Assembly (NCBI GenBank): GCA_024362935.1
Contig: JANCRA010000006.1
Span: 29,443,924-29,507,923 of the forward strand
DNA length: 64,000 nt
From: Setophaga petechia
Lineage: Eukaryota; Chordata; Aves; Passeriformes; Parulidae
Direction: 5' to 3'
Shown in pieces: positions 24,043 to 33,956 of the stretch; position 1 is the stretch's first letter; every line of letters begins with the position of its first letter. The notes under the pieces were generated by a model that ran no database searches, had not been told where the DNA came from, and saw nothing but the letters and a program-made list of their open reading frames with translations. The position numbers and the translations under genes were made by a program.

Positions 24043-24426
24043 TGTGACCATGTTCACAGGGGTCTTAGGATGAGGGAAGAGATGAGGATTTGACTCCGTG
24101 TTTCAGAAGGTTTGATTTATTATTTTATGATATATATTACATTAAAACTATACTAAAAGAAGAGAAGAAAGGGTTTCATCAGAAGGCTGACTAAGAATAG
24201 AATAGGAAAGAATGATAACAAAGGCTTGTGGCTCGGCTCTCTGTCCAAGCCAGCTGACTGTGACTGGCCATTAATTACAAACATACAACATGGGCCAATC
24301 CCAGATGCACCTGTTGCATTCCACAGCAGCAGATAATCATTGTTTACATTTTGTTCCTGAGGCCTCTCAGCTTCTCAGAAGGAAAAGTCCTAAGGAAAGG
24401 ATTTTTCATAAAAGATGTCTGCGACA
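24043..24426 (-). mobile_element. Solo LTR, family 1a
   Basis: Minus-strand LTR starting TGTCGCAGACATC and ending CATGGTCACA, about 384 bp, the most intact family 1a copy beside 5160. No internal retroviral region adjoins it. Confidence 0.86.
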
Positions 24427-24912
24427 CATCTCCACACTCCAGCACACCACATGTACTCGTGGGTCTCAAATCAGCTGAGCAAAACTCCTGGGGTTCCTCC
24501 AGCAGAGAAACCTGCTGGCCAGAAGGACTCAGTGGCAGCCCAGCTACTGGGAAGCCTGGTCTGCCATGGCTTTGTGAATTCCTCTGGTGGGCAGCCACGA
24601 GCCTTTCCTCACACCTCACCTGCAGGTGTGACATCCTAGCAGGGCTTGCCAACATAATTCCAGCAGTCCAGCGAGGGATGTGCTCCCACTGAAAACTCCC
24701 CATGGAGCAGGAGGGAACTAGAGGACAGATTTATAAATCTCTCCAGCATCCCTTTATGCAAGACCCAGAGAAACTTAACCCCCAAATTATTTTGGCAAGG
24801 AGCTGACAGTTGCTTAAGCCTTGCCCGAACAGAAAAGCAAGGTGAGAACACTTGCTGGGAAAGAAAAGAGAAACAAGAACCACTTGCCTTGCTGGGAATG
24901 CAAGGTGGGACT

Positions 24913-25598
24913 TGTAAATAGTAGCTAAAAAGGGAATATATGTACTTGGGTGAAAGTTTGAGTAAGCTCATGACAGATGTCAGCGGCAAGATGCAGACCA
25001 GGTAATCTGCTTTAAATCCCTGAATGGTCAGGTTCTTCTTGTGGAAGTTTCTAATTTCTCCTATTTTCTTCTATTATTCTATTCTATTCCTATTCCTAGT
25101 CTATTCTATTCTACTTCTAAGGTACTTCTTACTAATGAAGCATCTCCAAACAACCACAGAGATACACAAGTTTGTGCCTTTTATTTTTTTTTCTTTATTT
25201 TTTTTCCAAGCCCTGCTTGGGGGCTTGGAAAAATGGGTCCTGTAAATAGTACCTAAAAAGGGAATATGTGTACATGGGTGAAAGTTTGAGTAAGCTCATG
25301 ACAGATGTCAGCAGCGAGATGCAGACCAGCTAATCTGCTTTAAATCCCTGAATGGTCAGGTGCTTCTTGTGGAAGTTTCTAATTTCTCCTATTTTCTTCT
25401 ATTATTCTATTCTATTCTATTCTATTCTATTCTATTCTATTCTATTCTATTCTATTCTATTCTATTCCATTCCATTCCATTCCATTCTATTCTAATTTCT
25501 AAGGTACTTCTTACTAATGAAACACCTCCAAACAACCACAGAGGAATACACAAGTTTGTGCCTTTTTTTTTCCCTTTTTTTTTTCCAAGCCCTGCTTC
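24913..25598. repeat. 329-bp tandem duplication with ATTCT pentamer expansion
   Basis: Two head-to-tail copies (24913-25241 and 25242 to about 25598) both run from GTAAATAGTA to CCAAGCCCTGCTT. Copy 1 has an interrupted (TTCTA) tract; in copy 2 it has grown to about 18 units (25404-25495) with TTCCA variants. The origin of the unit is not recognised. Confidence 0.9.
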
Positions 25599-26004
25599 CC
25601 CTCAGCCCGTTGTCATCGTCTATCCCGGGAGCAGAGCTGCTCCCAGGAAACCAGATCCCCCCAGGCACAAAGCACCTTCTGTGCCGGCCGCGATGCTATC
25701 GGGAGGGGCTGGCGGTCAGGCAGCACCTAAGCTCGGGTGGCCCGGGCTTTTGGGATGAAACAAGACTCCTCCTCCTCCTCCCCCAGCACGCCACAGCTTT
25801 GAGGCCGTGGCGGGGAGGACTGAAAATGCAGCATCTCCTTTGCTTGTTGGTATTTCAGGGGGAAGCTCCAGCCCTGGCTGACAGAACTCTCTGCCAGGTG
25901 CTTCTGTCAATCCCTCCAGCACTGCCACAAACATTTGTGAGCTCCTCACAAGCTCCTGGCTGGAGGTGAGCTGGTCATACCAACAGCAGGTTTTTGTTTC
26001 GAGG

Positions 26005-26135
26005 CAAGGAAAAAGTAAGCAAGTCAAGGAAACAGCTGTTAAACTGCGGGAATAATCAATTAGGAGGCAATTTCATCATTTTGAATAAGCTTGCTCATAA
26101 TTAAAAGCCTCCTGAAGGAAGTGATTATGCTGTAA
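26005..26135. promoter_or_regulatory. Candidate homeodomain-site-rich element
   Basis: A unique AT-rich block with AATAATCAATTAGGAGGC, TCATAATTAAAAGCC and GATTATGCTGTAATTGATGG, six or more TAAT/ATTA cores within 100 bp, and an upstream CAGCTG. The strongest enhancer-like block in the downstream region, by site density. Confidence 0.4.
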
Positions 26136-26650
26136 TTGATGGGAACTGGAAAGCCCAGGAAAGAGGCAGAGCAATGGTTTGTACAAGCATTTCTGGGGCA
26201 CAGGTCTCACCACTGCTGTCCAGCACAGTGCACTGTTTTTGAGGATGGCACCTGCCCTCAGGCTTCTTCATGGCTCCAACTCCCTGCCAAAGGCTCTCTG
26301 ATGTTTTTCTCTGGATTCATTGCCCTGTCCCCATCTCACACTCCCAGGTAGCCCATCCTGACACAGGAAAGCCACTGGTCCAACCCCAGCCACGCTGCTG
26401 CCCTTCCCTGCCACTGTGTGCAGATGGCTCAGCCGGCTGGTGCTGGGAATTGGCCCCATGTCTCACAGCTTAAATCTGGGGATCCAAAGAGGCTTTCAGG
26501 TGGTTCATGGTGCCTCTGCTTAGGCCTCCTCGTCAGCCATGGTGGGACTGCTCCTTTTGTCTTACAGGGAAGTGACCACCCCCTCTTCCCCAGCCTCCCT
26601 GCTCCCAGCTAGCATCCCCTTTTTATCTCAGCCACTGTCCTGTAACCACC

Positions 26651-26930
26651 ATGTCCTGCCGGAGCTTCCCATCCTGTCTCCAGCTCTGACACCTCAGCCT
26701 TTGTTGAAAAAGCAGTTTTGGCCCTGTGGGATCAGGCTCCGTGTCCTGCCTGAGCTTCCTATCCTGTCTGCAGCTCTGACACCCCAGCCTTTATTGAAAA
26801 AGCAGTTTTGGGCCCGTGGGATCAGGCTCCATGTCCTGCCTGATCTTCCCATCCTGTCTCCAGCTCTGACACCCCAGCCTCTGTTGGAAAAGCAGTTTTG
26901 GCCCTGTGGGATCAGGCTCTGTGTGCCCCA
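26651..26930. repeat. 90-bp tandem repeat, three copies
   Basis: Units at 26651, 26741 and 26831 contain TGTCCTGCCTGAGCTTCC, CCAGCTCTGACACCCCAGCC and AAAAAGCAGTTTTGGCCC. Ninety is a multiple of three, so an open frame of 160 codons passes through. Flanks 25599-26004 and 26931-27675 show no gene. Confidence 0.9.
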
Positions 26931-27675
26931 GCCCCCAGGTCTTCTGCTGGGATGTCACCGCTCCTTCCTCACCCCTCCGCCCTCTCCAGGAGGAGACAGA
27001 GCAGCCAGCAGTCAGTTATAGCTCCTGGCAGGCTCCAGCTAATCCTTTTGGAAGGGTTTCACCAGCCTCCTCTCCCCAGGCTCCTCAGGGGCTCTCTGGT
27101 TACTTCCCAAATACCTCCACGCACTCAGCAGCAGAGCCAAACCCTCCAAGCCTGGACACCAGTGTGAGGTTGTCAGGACAACACCAGCAGCCACCCAAGG
27201 CACAGGTGCTCCGCTGCATCTCCAGTTCCATGATCTCATGCTGCATTTTCCAGGCAGTCCCAGCCTCTCTGAGCAGAGTTGCTCACTGTTTCCCCTCTCC
27301 TCCTCCTCCTCCCTGTCTCATGCACAGCCCCGGGGCTCTCCGTGCTTGCATGTTATTTCGAGCTGGTGTTGAGCACAGACTTGTTTCCTCACAGATGCTC
27401 TTGGGAACGTGCAGAAAAAGCCTAAGGCTCGGTGGATACCTCCCTGCACAGCCCCTCCTCTCCCAGGCAGATACTATTGCATCTGTACTGCAAGGAGCAG
27501 GGGTGAGAGAGCCAGAGCTGCTTCAGGGCCCTGAGCTGAGATGCCAAAGCTGAGCTCTCCAGGGCACTGCTCTTGTCTGGGGGCTCCGAAGGTCCTAAAT
27601 AAGATTGGTCAGGAGCAATTGGTTGGGGCTCTTCACCCCACCTGAAGCCACCAAATCGACAGGTATTGTAAATCA

Positions 27676-28204
27676 AAGGGGAGAGAATGATGCATCTAAT
27701 TCCATGGATGTCAGAGGGCTAATTAAATATTATATTATATTATATTATATTATATTATATTATATTATATTATATTATATTATATTATATTATATTATTC
27801 TATACATCTAAAACTGAATCTGCCAAGCACTCACTCTGCACACACTGCACAGAATCTCATGACTGTCACCCAACAGTCCCCACTCACACAAACACACCTG
27901 GCCCTGATAGGCCAAGGAACCAAAACACACATAAAATAATTATTCTATTCTATTCTATTCTATTCTATTCTATTCTATTCTATTCTATTCTATTCTATTC
28001 TCCCTGACAGGCCAAGGAAACAAAACATCCTCACTTTGGATAAACGATCTCCATGTTGCATTCTACTTTGGCACAAACACAGGCACAGCAAGTGATAAGA
28101 ATTGTTGTTTTCCCTTTCTCTGAGATTCAGAGAATGGGAAACCCAGAAAAATTCTTGGGAAGAATTGTGCCTTGCTTTTCTCTGGGGAGAGAAATGTGGC
28201 AACA
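27676..28204 (-). mobile_element. Solo LTR, family 2, with two pentamer expansions
   Basis: Minus-strand LTR starting TGTTGCCACATTTCTC. It is longer than its relatives because of a (TTATA)n run at 27728-27800 (about 14 units), a (TATTC)n run at 27941-28011 (about 14 units), and a duplicated GGCCAAGGAA segment on both sides of the second run. 28205-29041 shows no gene. Confidence 0.84.
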
Positions 28205-29041
28205 GACAGGGCTGTAGGGCAGAGCCTTTTGGGGTTCACCACCAGCTCCTCATCATCCCTTCACCTCAGGGATCACCTCGTGCCACAGATTCACCCTGCC
28301 CCAGACTGTGCTCCAGCCCAGCAGGCATCCCTCTGAATGAGCCCCCTGTTCCCGGGGTCATCACAGAGGAAATCTGATCCCCCCTCTGAAGCAGCAGCTC
28401 CCAGGGCCCGGGGCAGAGGGAATCTGCTGCTCCTCACCGAAAGTGCTGTGGCTATTTGATCACTCCGAGTGTTTTGACATGGTTTGCAGTTGGATACGCT
28501 TGTCCCCAGCCTGTGAACTTAGAGCTGCCAATCAGGCAGGCACATGTCAGCCTCCATGGTGGTGTCTAGGAGGTCTGCAGCTGACAAGACAACCTTTTCA
28601 TGGCCAACACAGTTGCCACTTAGAGGAATGGAGACAAGAATTTGGTCTGATCTCCAACAAGATAAGCAGCTCTTATTCACCTTTTTACACCTGAGGAGCT
28701 TCTAACCCTTTTCTTGCCTTTCCATCGCAAGTCTTTGCCATTTTATAGAGGTTTATTTTCCTTTTTCAAATAAATTTTCCATGCAGATGACCAGCAGTGG
28801 AAGAAAAGCAAATGCAAGTAACAGCTTTGGACAGCTGGTGTTACCTGGGATCTTGCTCACAGGCCTACCATAAAGCCAAGGCTCTGGTCCTCAGTGGTTT
28901 GAGCCCTATCATGTGTCACAAGACAAGCATTTTCTAATGATGGGTGACATTTAGTGCCCAGAAGAGTGTCAGGGTAGGTACCAAAACATCTGGCAAATTA
29001 TTTCACACTGGAAAGGTGACAGGAACAACCATTTTCCTAGC

Positions 29042-29355
29042 AAAAAAAAAAAAAAAAAAGCAAAAGAAAAGCAAAAGGAAAGGGAAGGGGAGAAGGGGAG
29101 AAGGGGAGAAGGGGAGAAGGGGAGAAGGGGAGAAGGGGAGAAGGGGAGAAGGGGAGAAGGGGAGAAGGGAAGAAGGGGAGAAGGGGAGAAGGGGAGAAGG
29201 GGAGAAGGAAAGGAAAGGAAAGGAAAGGAAAGGAAAGGAAAGGAAAGGAAAGGAAAGGAAAGGAAAGGAAAGGAAAGGAAAGGAAAGGAAAGGAAAGGAA
29301 AGGAAAGGAAAGGAAAGGAAAGGAAAGGAAAGGAAAGGAAAGGAAAGGAAAGGGG
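29042..29355. repeat. 310-bp pure purine tract: A18, (GGGGAGAA)n, (GGAAA)n
   Basis: A run of 18 A, then mixed A/G/C bases, then about 16 octamers GGGGAGAA (29078-29205) and about 29 pentamers GGAAA (29205-29352). From about 29070 on the plus strand contains only purines. The frames of Lys/Glu/Arg or Phe/Ser/Leu/Pro repeats through it are not proteins. Mirror symmetry makes triplex (H-DNA) formation possible. Confidence 0.95.
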
Positions 29356-29959
29356 AAAAAAGAAAAAAACCCAGAATTTGTCACCTCTCACGTCCAGTTA
29401 CAGGAAAGGACTCTCTCTATGGGTTCCTTGGGATTTGGGCCCTTTCCACCTCCTGTATGCAGAGAGATGATCCATGGGTGTGGGCACACAAGAAATTCTC
29501 CTGCAGGGTCTCCTCTCCTATGCCATGCCCTCACCACACCAGAAATCAGCCCCCAAACTCCCAGGGCAGCAAGAGGCTGCAGAGCTGGCCCTGACCTGGG
29601 CTCCCACCTGGCTGTGTCCCCGCTGCACCAGGACCTTTGCTGGGTTTGGGGGCTCCTCCTGCCCTCAGCCAGCTGGAGGGAGCCAGCCCAGCTCTGCAGT
29701 TACATGCTGGGCCAAGGCACTCAGAGCAAGGCAAGGCTCCAGCCCTTCACTGGAGGTGGTTTTCCTAGACAGCAAGGTCACATCCTTTCAGGAAGGTTGC
29801 TTGCTCCAGCTCCTATGTCTGTGCACCACAAGTCTCCAACAAATACCTGAAAACACCACCAAGGCTCAAATCCCCAGCTGCAAACCCAGCCAGCACTGGC
29901 CAATGCCATTTTGATTTTCATTCCAGGCTGCATCTGCCACGAGCTCCTGAGCTGCCCAT

Positions 29960-30060
29960 TCACAAAGAGCAAGTTAATTAACATAATATCACTCAGAGCT
30001 GGCTGCCTATCAGTATCATCTAATCAGTGTCCTCAACTGACAAGTAATCTCTGACTTGAT
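29960..30060. promoter_or_regulatory. Candidate conserved non-coding element
   Basis: A unique block with CAAGTTAATTAACATAATAT, ATCATCTAATCAGTG and ACAAGTAATCTCTGAC, with four TAAT-like cores. The remainder of 29356-31721 has no gene; 30640-31000 is AT-rich and could belong to a long LMX1A 3' end. Confidence 0.33.
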
Positions 30061-31721
30061 CTCTCCTTGGCCAGGAGCAGGGCCTGAACAGAAGCAGCTT
30101 TGTTTGGAGGCACCAGAGACACAAAGGTCAGCTCCCAGCCCGTTCCTGGCATTGCCCTTGCCTTGGAGAGCAAGGTAGAACCTGTTTGCATGTCAGACCT
30201 CGCTCTTTTCCTCCTGCCTTTGACAAAGGGGGTGTCACCTGTCCTAGGGAGCCTCTCCCCAGCTGGGAGTGGGCTCAGACGTGAAGCACAGCGTGGCAAA
30301 GCAGACCCACAAAAAGGGGGACAAAGCAAGGGACACCTGACAACCCACCCAGCCTGTCACCTGCCCTGCAGTGACTCCACCACCTGCAGGAGATAAGGCC
30401 CAGCCAGTTTTGCTTTGGCAGGATCCATCCACACCCTGAAATAAGGAGCAGGAGGATATGAAATCCAGATGACAGGAGGACCCACATCTGCTACTCCATG
30501 GCAGGATTGCAAACTGGGCTCATGTTCGGCCTGTGTCAAGCACTGGGCCAGCTGGCAGAAGAACAGGTTTAAAACCATGAATTCTCCTGATTTTGCTCAA
30601 CAAAAATCTGCCCTCATCCATAATTCTGGTCCTTTCCCAAAATTACATGCTGTACATAACAATTTTATACATACACCAACATTTGCATCAAGAGACTGTT
30701 ATTATAGGGTGTCACTACATTTTTTGCAAGATTTTAAAAGTAGGCAACCACTCTGTATGACATGGGGGGTTTTATTTGGGGGAAGCAATTTAGCAAGTGC
30801 AAATTGGCAGTTGGGCTGATGAAAAACCAGGCTGATGCACCTGAGCATTTTTCAAACAGGACATAGCTGTAGGTGGGGAAGACAAACCTTTTATCCTTAA
30901 GATATTAATAACAAAGCCCCACAAATTTAAACATGATGTTTTAAGAAGTATCCAATTTTTGAGGCAGTTTTGATAACCATTAAGGGAAACCTATTTTCAC
31001 GTTGCAAGCCTGGGTGGTGTTAACCCAGCCATTGCCTAGAGCTGACCCTACAAATCATGCTGGTTTCATGGGCCACAGCAGCTCCTCCAAACCCACTGTA
31101 ATCCAGATCTGCCCTCTTTTCACCAGCAAAGTCTTTCTCCAAGACCCCCAAGCCTGGTGTTAGAGAAACCCCAAGCTGTAAATTCCCCAACCTGTCCACC
31201 AACCATTTTCCCTGCTGCTGTCTTGAGACAGAGCAAAACCCCAAACCAACCCAGGCATCCAGGTTGTTCTTGGGCTGCTCTTTATTTCACACCTTGGGAA
31301 ATAAAAATGACAAGTTTTCTTCTTACAGCCACGCCATTTTAGTGTTTTTTTTTTTTTTTTTGCAGGTTGGAATTAGAAAACATTTCCTAGCACAGGAGCT
31401 GCAGAGCAGGGACTGATGATGGGCAGGAAGGAGCACACCTTGAACAGCTCAGAAAATGAACTGTGGATCCCCATTTGCTGGCATATTTGTGGAATTTCTC
31501 TGTGTCTGGGAGCTGTGGTAAGAGCAATTCCCTTTGGGAAACACCCACCCACACCCTTAAGGCAGTTCTAACATAGAGCTGCTCATGGTCCTAATGTGCA
31601 GGGCTGGGGTTCAGGTGAGAGCTTGGTAAAGACTCCCAGCAAATCCCTCTCTGCCACAGTGGGTGGGAGCCTTGGGTGGGCTGTCTCACCTTCCAGGACA
31701 CTCCAGGAGCCAGTTTAGTCC

Positions 31722-31923
31722 CAGACCACAGAATATGATGAGGTCCCAGCACAGGCTGCCCAGAGAAGCTGTGGATGCCCCACCCCTGGAAGTGTCCAAG
31801 GCCAAATTGGATGGGAATTGAAGCCACCTGGTCTAGTGGAAGGTGTCCCTGCCTATGGCAGGGTATTGGAGCCAGGTGATCTTTAAGGTCCCTTCCAGTC
31901 CAAGCCATTTCATGATTCCATGG
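31722..31923 (+). mobile_element. CR1 LINE, 3' end fragment
   Basis: CR1 3' segment with CAGGCTGCCCAGAGAAGCTG, CCTGGAAGTGTCCAAGGCC and TTAAGGTCCCTTCCAGTCC, ending with degenerate CATGATTCCATGG. 5' truncated. 31924-32999 shows T-rich runs (32205-32265) and no gene. Confidence 0.92.
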
Positions 31924-32999
31924 CACAGGCAGCAGATCCTGAGCCACTCTCTCAGGGTGAGACCCCCAGCTCAGCCCCCCGTGTCTTCAGTGCCATCACC
32001 TCAGTCTCCATCCCGTTATTCCAAGCAGGTTCCTTGCTGAGCTCTGGCTGCCAGGCCAGAATATTTGATATCAAAAACCCATCAAGCAAAACCTTCTCAC
32101 CACACCCTACCCAACACCTTGCTTCCTTTGGAAACACCTCAAACCCTTCCCTCTCCCAATCAAGAGGACACAACCACGCAAGAAAACACCAAAAAACACC
32201 AGGCTTTTCTTTTTTTTTTTTCTTTAACAGAGAATTATTTTTTTTTTTGTCTTTTTTTAAATTTCGTCTGGGTGCGTGATTTCTGACAGTGCTGTCAGCA
32301 CCTCCCACCAGGTCAGCCATCTCCAGGCCCTGCTACATTCAGTGTCAGACAGGATGGCAGTGACCAGCCAGTGTTCAGTTCTGAGCCTCACAGTCACTTG
32401 CACGGCTCTCTCCAGGGGTTGTCGCTTACATCGTTTGTGAACAGCAGCACAAAAGGACACAACGCATGAAAACCAGAGTGGGGATGAGCTGAGGGCCACC
32501 TGCAGGCTCCACCCCAAGGAGAACTCCTCCCAGGGATGAAAGGCAGGGCTGTCCCTCCTTTCTGCTTCCCCTGAGGGTGGGGGCTTGGGCTGCAGCGTTT
32601 CCCAGGGCCAGGACACCAGCTCACCCCAGCCTAGCATCCAGGCTGGAGGATATGGGATGGGGTCGGTGCTGGGGGCAGGCTGGCACCTGCTGGGGAAGGA
32701 AAAGGTGATGTGGAGAAGCATGGCTGAGCTCCAATGGGCTGGGATGTACACCAGCTCCAGCACACCCATGGCACACGGAGCTCCTGGACACGTCCAGCAG
32801 CAGGGACATGGCCTGGCCACCACGCTGTCCCCACCAATCTGCTGGCCAAAAGCAGGTTCTGGAGCCAGCTCTGCTCTGTGTTTCAACTGCACCTCGAAAC
32901 CAGTGGGGCAACCTGAGAACAGCGAAAATAACCAACCCCAAAACCCAAACCTGTTGCCTGAAATGAACTGATGCTCCTTCCCTGCCACTGGGCTTTTGC

Positions 33000-33795
33000 A
33001 ACCTAAAACATAACGTTTATAAAAAGTAAAATTATTTCCTCTTATAACTTAAGTGCATTGAGTATTTCCTTAAATATGGTTCACACTGAAAATAAAGTTA
33101 CTTTTGCTGTACAGTAAATTTCTGATAGACTTAGAAATAAACTTCTTTTTGTTGATACAATCTGGCAGGTGTGGCCGTGCAGCGCTGCACTCCCAGCCAC
33201 ACGGCTCTGCACGCACACACACACACACATCCACACACACAGCCCCGTCCTCGGGGACAATGCTAGGGGTTTCTAGCTCTCTATATTCACATGGGAACAT
33301 CTAGCTTAAAAAGTCCCTACGTTTAAGCAGCGGGCACTCAAACTGGTTGAGGGAACAGAGGGGGAAAAAACCAAACTCTGCAGTGACAGAGAGTTCCTCT
33401 CCTGTTTCCACAGAGCGTTGTCAGCTTTTCAGATTTCAAAGCCCAGCTGATGCTGCAGGCTTTCCCCATGAAGATCAGCAGTTTGCTCTTTCTGAAGGTG
33501 GCATACAGCACTGGGATGCTCCTATAGAAGAATCCCCCTCCCCCTGCCGAAAACAGAAATTCGTGTCCCCCGTCTGAAATTTGAAAATCCACCAGCCAGC
33601 TGCAAAAACCACTCCTGTCCCTAATCCTAGGCTCCTAAGAGAAACATGAAACTATGCAACCCATAACTTAACTCTCTCCTTGGGAATCCCAAGCTACAAC
33701 ATTATTTGACGGCATCCCAGCAGAGCTGCTCCCCTCCCTCCCTCCCTCCCGACCCCGGGAGCTCTGCGGCCCCTCCTGGGGGGACCAAGCTGGGC
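33000..33795 (-). other. LMX1A: Probable LMX1A 3' untranslated region
   Basis: The stretch after the stop is repeat-poor and becomes AT-rich between 33000 and 33170, as 3' UTRs often do. No canonical AATAAA is read on the minus strand here. A TATAAA variant sits at 33016-33021, with T-rich sequence after it, so cleavage near 33000 is possible. Minus-strand AATAAA motifs farther on (31281-31286 and near 30770) could serve longer transcripts, but 31722-31923 is a CR1 insertion. A CA/GT microsatellite lies at 33212-33240. The end of the transcript cannot be fixed from sequence alone. Confidence 0.5.
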
Positions 33796-33956
33796 TCAGG
33801 AGGTGAAGTAGGAGTTCTGCATGGAGTACAGGTGGTCGATGGGGTTCCCCACTCGTGCCTGCAGTGGCCCTGCATCTGCTGTGCCCAGGAAGCAGTCCCC
33901 CAGGTTGCTCAGTGAGGTATCATCGCTGTCCAGGTCGTGGAAGAGGGGCTCGGCAC
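33796..33956 (-). CDS. LMX1A: LMX1A last coding exon and stop
   Basis: The coding part is 161 bp after the acceptor CCCAAG and encodes [37 protein letters not shown] and [15 protein letters not shown], with TGA at 33798-33796. The acidic DLDSDDTSL stretch and the PIDHLYSMQ ending are hallmarks of LMX1 proteins. The acceptor is CCCAAG and the next bases are GT, so the Gly codon spanning the junction is G plus GT. Confidence 0.96.

Noticed and set aside
28944..29594. 216-codon Lys/Glu/Arg-rich frame and the antisense Phe/Ser/Pro frames
   Set aside because: Translation of the purine tract; no family resemblance.
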